Part shown: in pieces, positions 63,960 to 64,000 of the stretch | Layout: every line of letters begins with the position of its first letter | How positions within the stretch are numbered: the first letter of the stretch is position 1 | DNA from: Conchocele bisecta | Taxonomy: Eukaryota; Mollusca; Bivalvia; Lucinida; Thyasiridae | Length of the DNA: 64,000 nt | Reading direction: 5' to 3' | Assembly: GCA_029237695.1 (NCBI GenBank) | Contig: CM055273.1 | Span: forward strand, 57,959,968-58,023,967 | Notes under the pieces: model-generated | Database searches by the model: none | Told to the model about the DNA's origin: nothing | The model's input: the letters and a program-made list of their open reading frames with translations, nothing else | Translations under genes and position numbers: made by a program

Positions 63960-64000
63960 TCAGTCCAAGGTAAATCTTCTAGTGCATTCCTGCAGTCTGA

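Overview
This is a stretch of animal nuclear DNA, most likely from a mollusc and probably a bivalve. It is AT-rich and has little coding sequence. It has spliced genes, APE-type LINE sequences, tRNA-derived SINEs, tandem arrays carrying a TTTGACCTTGAC-type motif next to ACGG microsatellites (the layout known from bivalve pearl/CvA/BIV160-type and Helentron-like elements), and very many fold-back (hairpin) MITEs. Nothing prokaryotic is visible: no operons, no CRISPR array, no rRNA. The organism call is inference from repeat types, not a database match. The one gene I am confident about is a two-exon alpha-1,3-fucosyltransferase (glycosyltransferase family 10) on the minus strand. Exon 1 is 16086-15083 (start codon, membrane anchor, stem, most of the catalytic domain). 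The intron is 15082-12393 and exon 2 is 12392-12029 (rest of the catalytic domain and stop). The splice sites are GTAAGT and TTTCCAG, the phase matches, and the join completes the family motif, giving 455 residues. The intron is packed with repeats: an L-type MITE beside the acceptor, a 22-bp tandem repeat, a 161-bp satellite array and two Harbinger-like MITEs. The second coding block is a broken L1/Tx1-type LINE (about 35455-39542, minus strand) with endonuclease, reverse transcriptase, a CCHC knuckle and a 3' poly-A, interrupted by three single-base frameshifts, two of them in or beside A runs. Weaker protein candidates are a secreted-protein-like reading frame at 34134, a 144-residue frame at 52552, a small membrane-protein frame at 46147 (minus strand), a 39-residue frame at 19763 (minus) and a possible 9-codon first exon at 22135 (minus). 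Most of the rest is mobile DNA. I separate these families by eye. A: 8 copies with a central palindrome and CAGTAGCC ends. B and C: Harbinger-like, with 3-bp CTG/CAG target duplications. D: a two-module fold-back with ATAGTAGGTTAGTGCCGTG ends. E: a fold-back with a CGCGGGAATACTGGACG hairpin. F: TTAA-flanked, GGTACATGCCCACTCAG ends. G, H and I: satellite-bearing elements. J, K, L and M: small hairpin MITEs. N: an AATTA-rich MITE with a 6-bp duplication. O: a 22-mer fold-back with an 8-bp duplication. T: 405 bp with 5-bp duplications. U: CTGTCTGTTTCAC ends, TA duplication. S: a 4.5-kb terminal-inverted-repeat element at 43150-47691. The elements are nested in readable order: U in A, B in a SINE, T in B, E in F, a 2.5-kb Helitron-like element in F with a SINE in its array, and small hairpins in the stems of larger ones. 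Region by region: 1-8.2 kb is MITEs plus the G1 satellite element; 8.2-12 kb SINE and MITE nests; 12-16.1 kb the fucosyltransferase; 16-35 kb MITEs, element G2, a SINE with a 13-bp duplication, and elements Q and O; 35.4-39.6 kb the LINE; 39.6-43 kb sparse sequence; 43.1-47.7 kb element S; 48-53.6 kb MITEs and an unknown reading frame; 54-57 kb the nested Helitron-like element; 57-64 kb more MITEs and SINEs.
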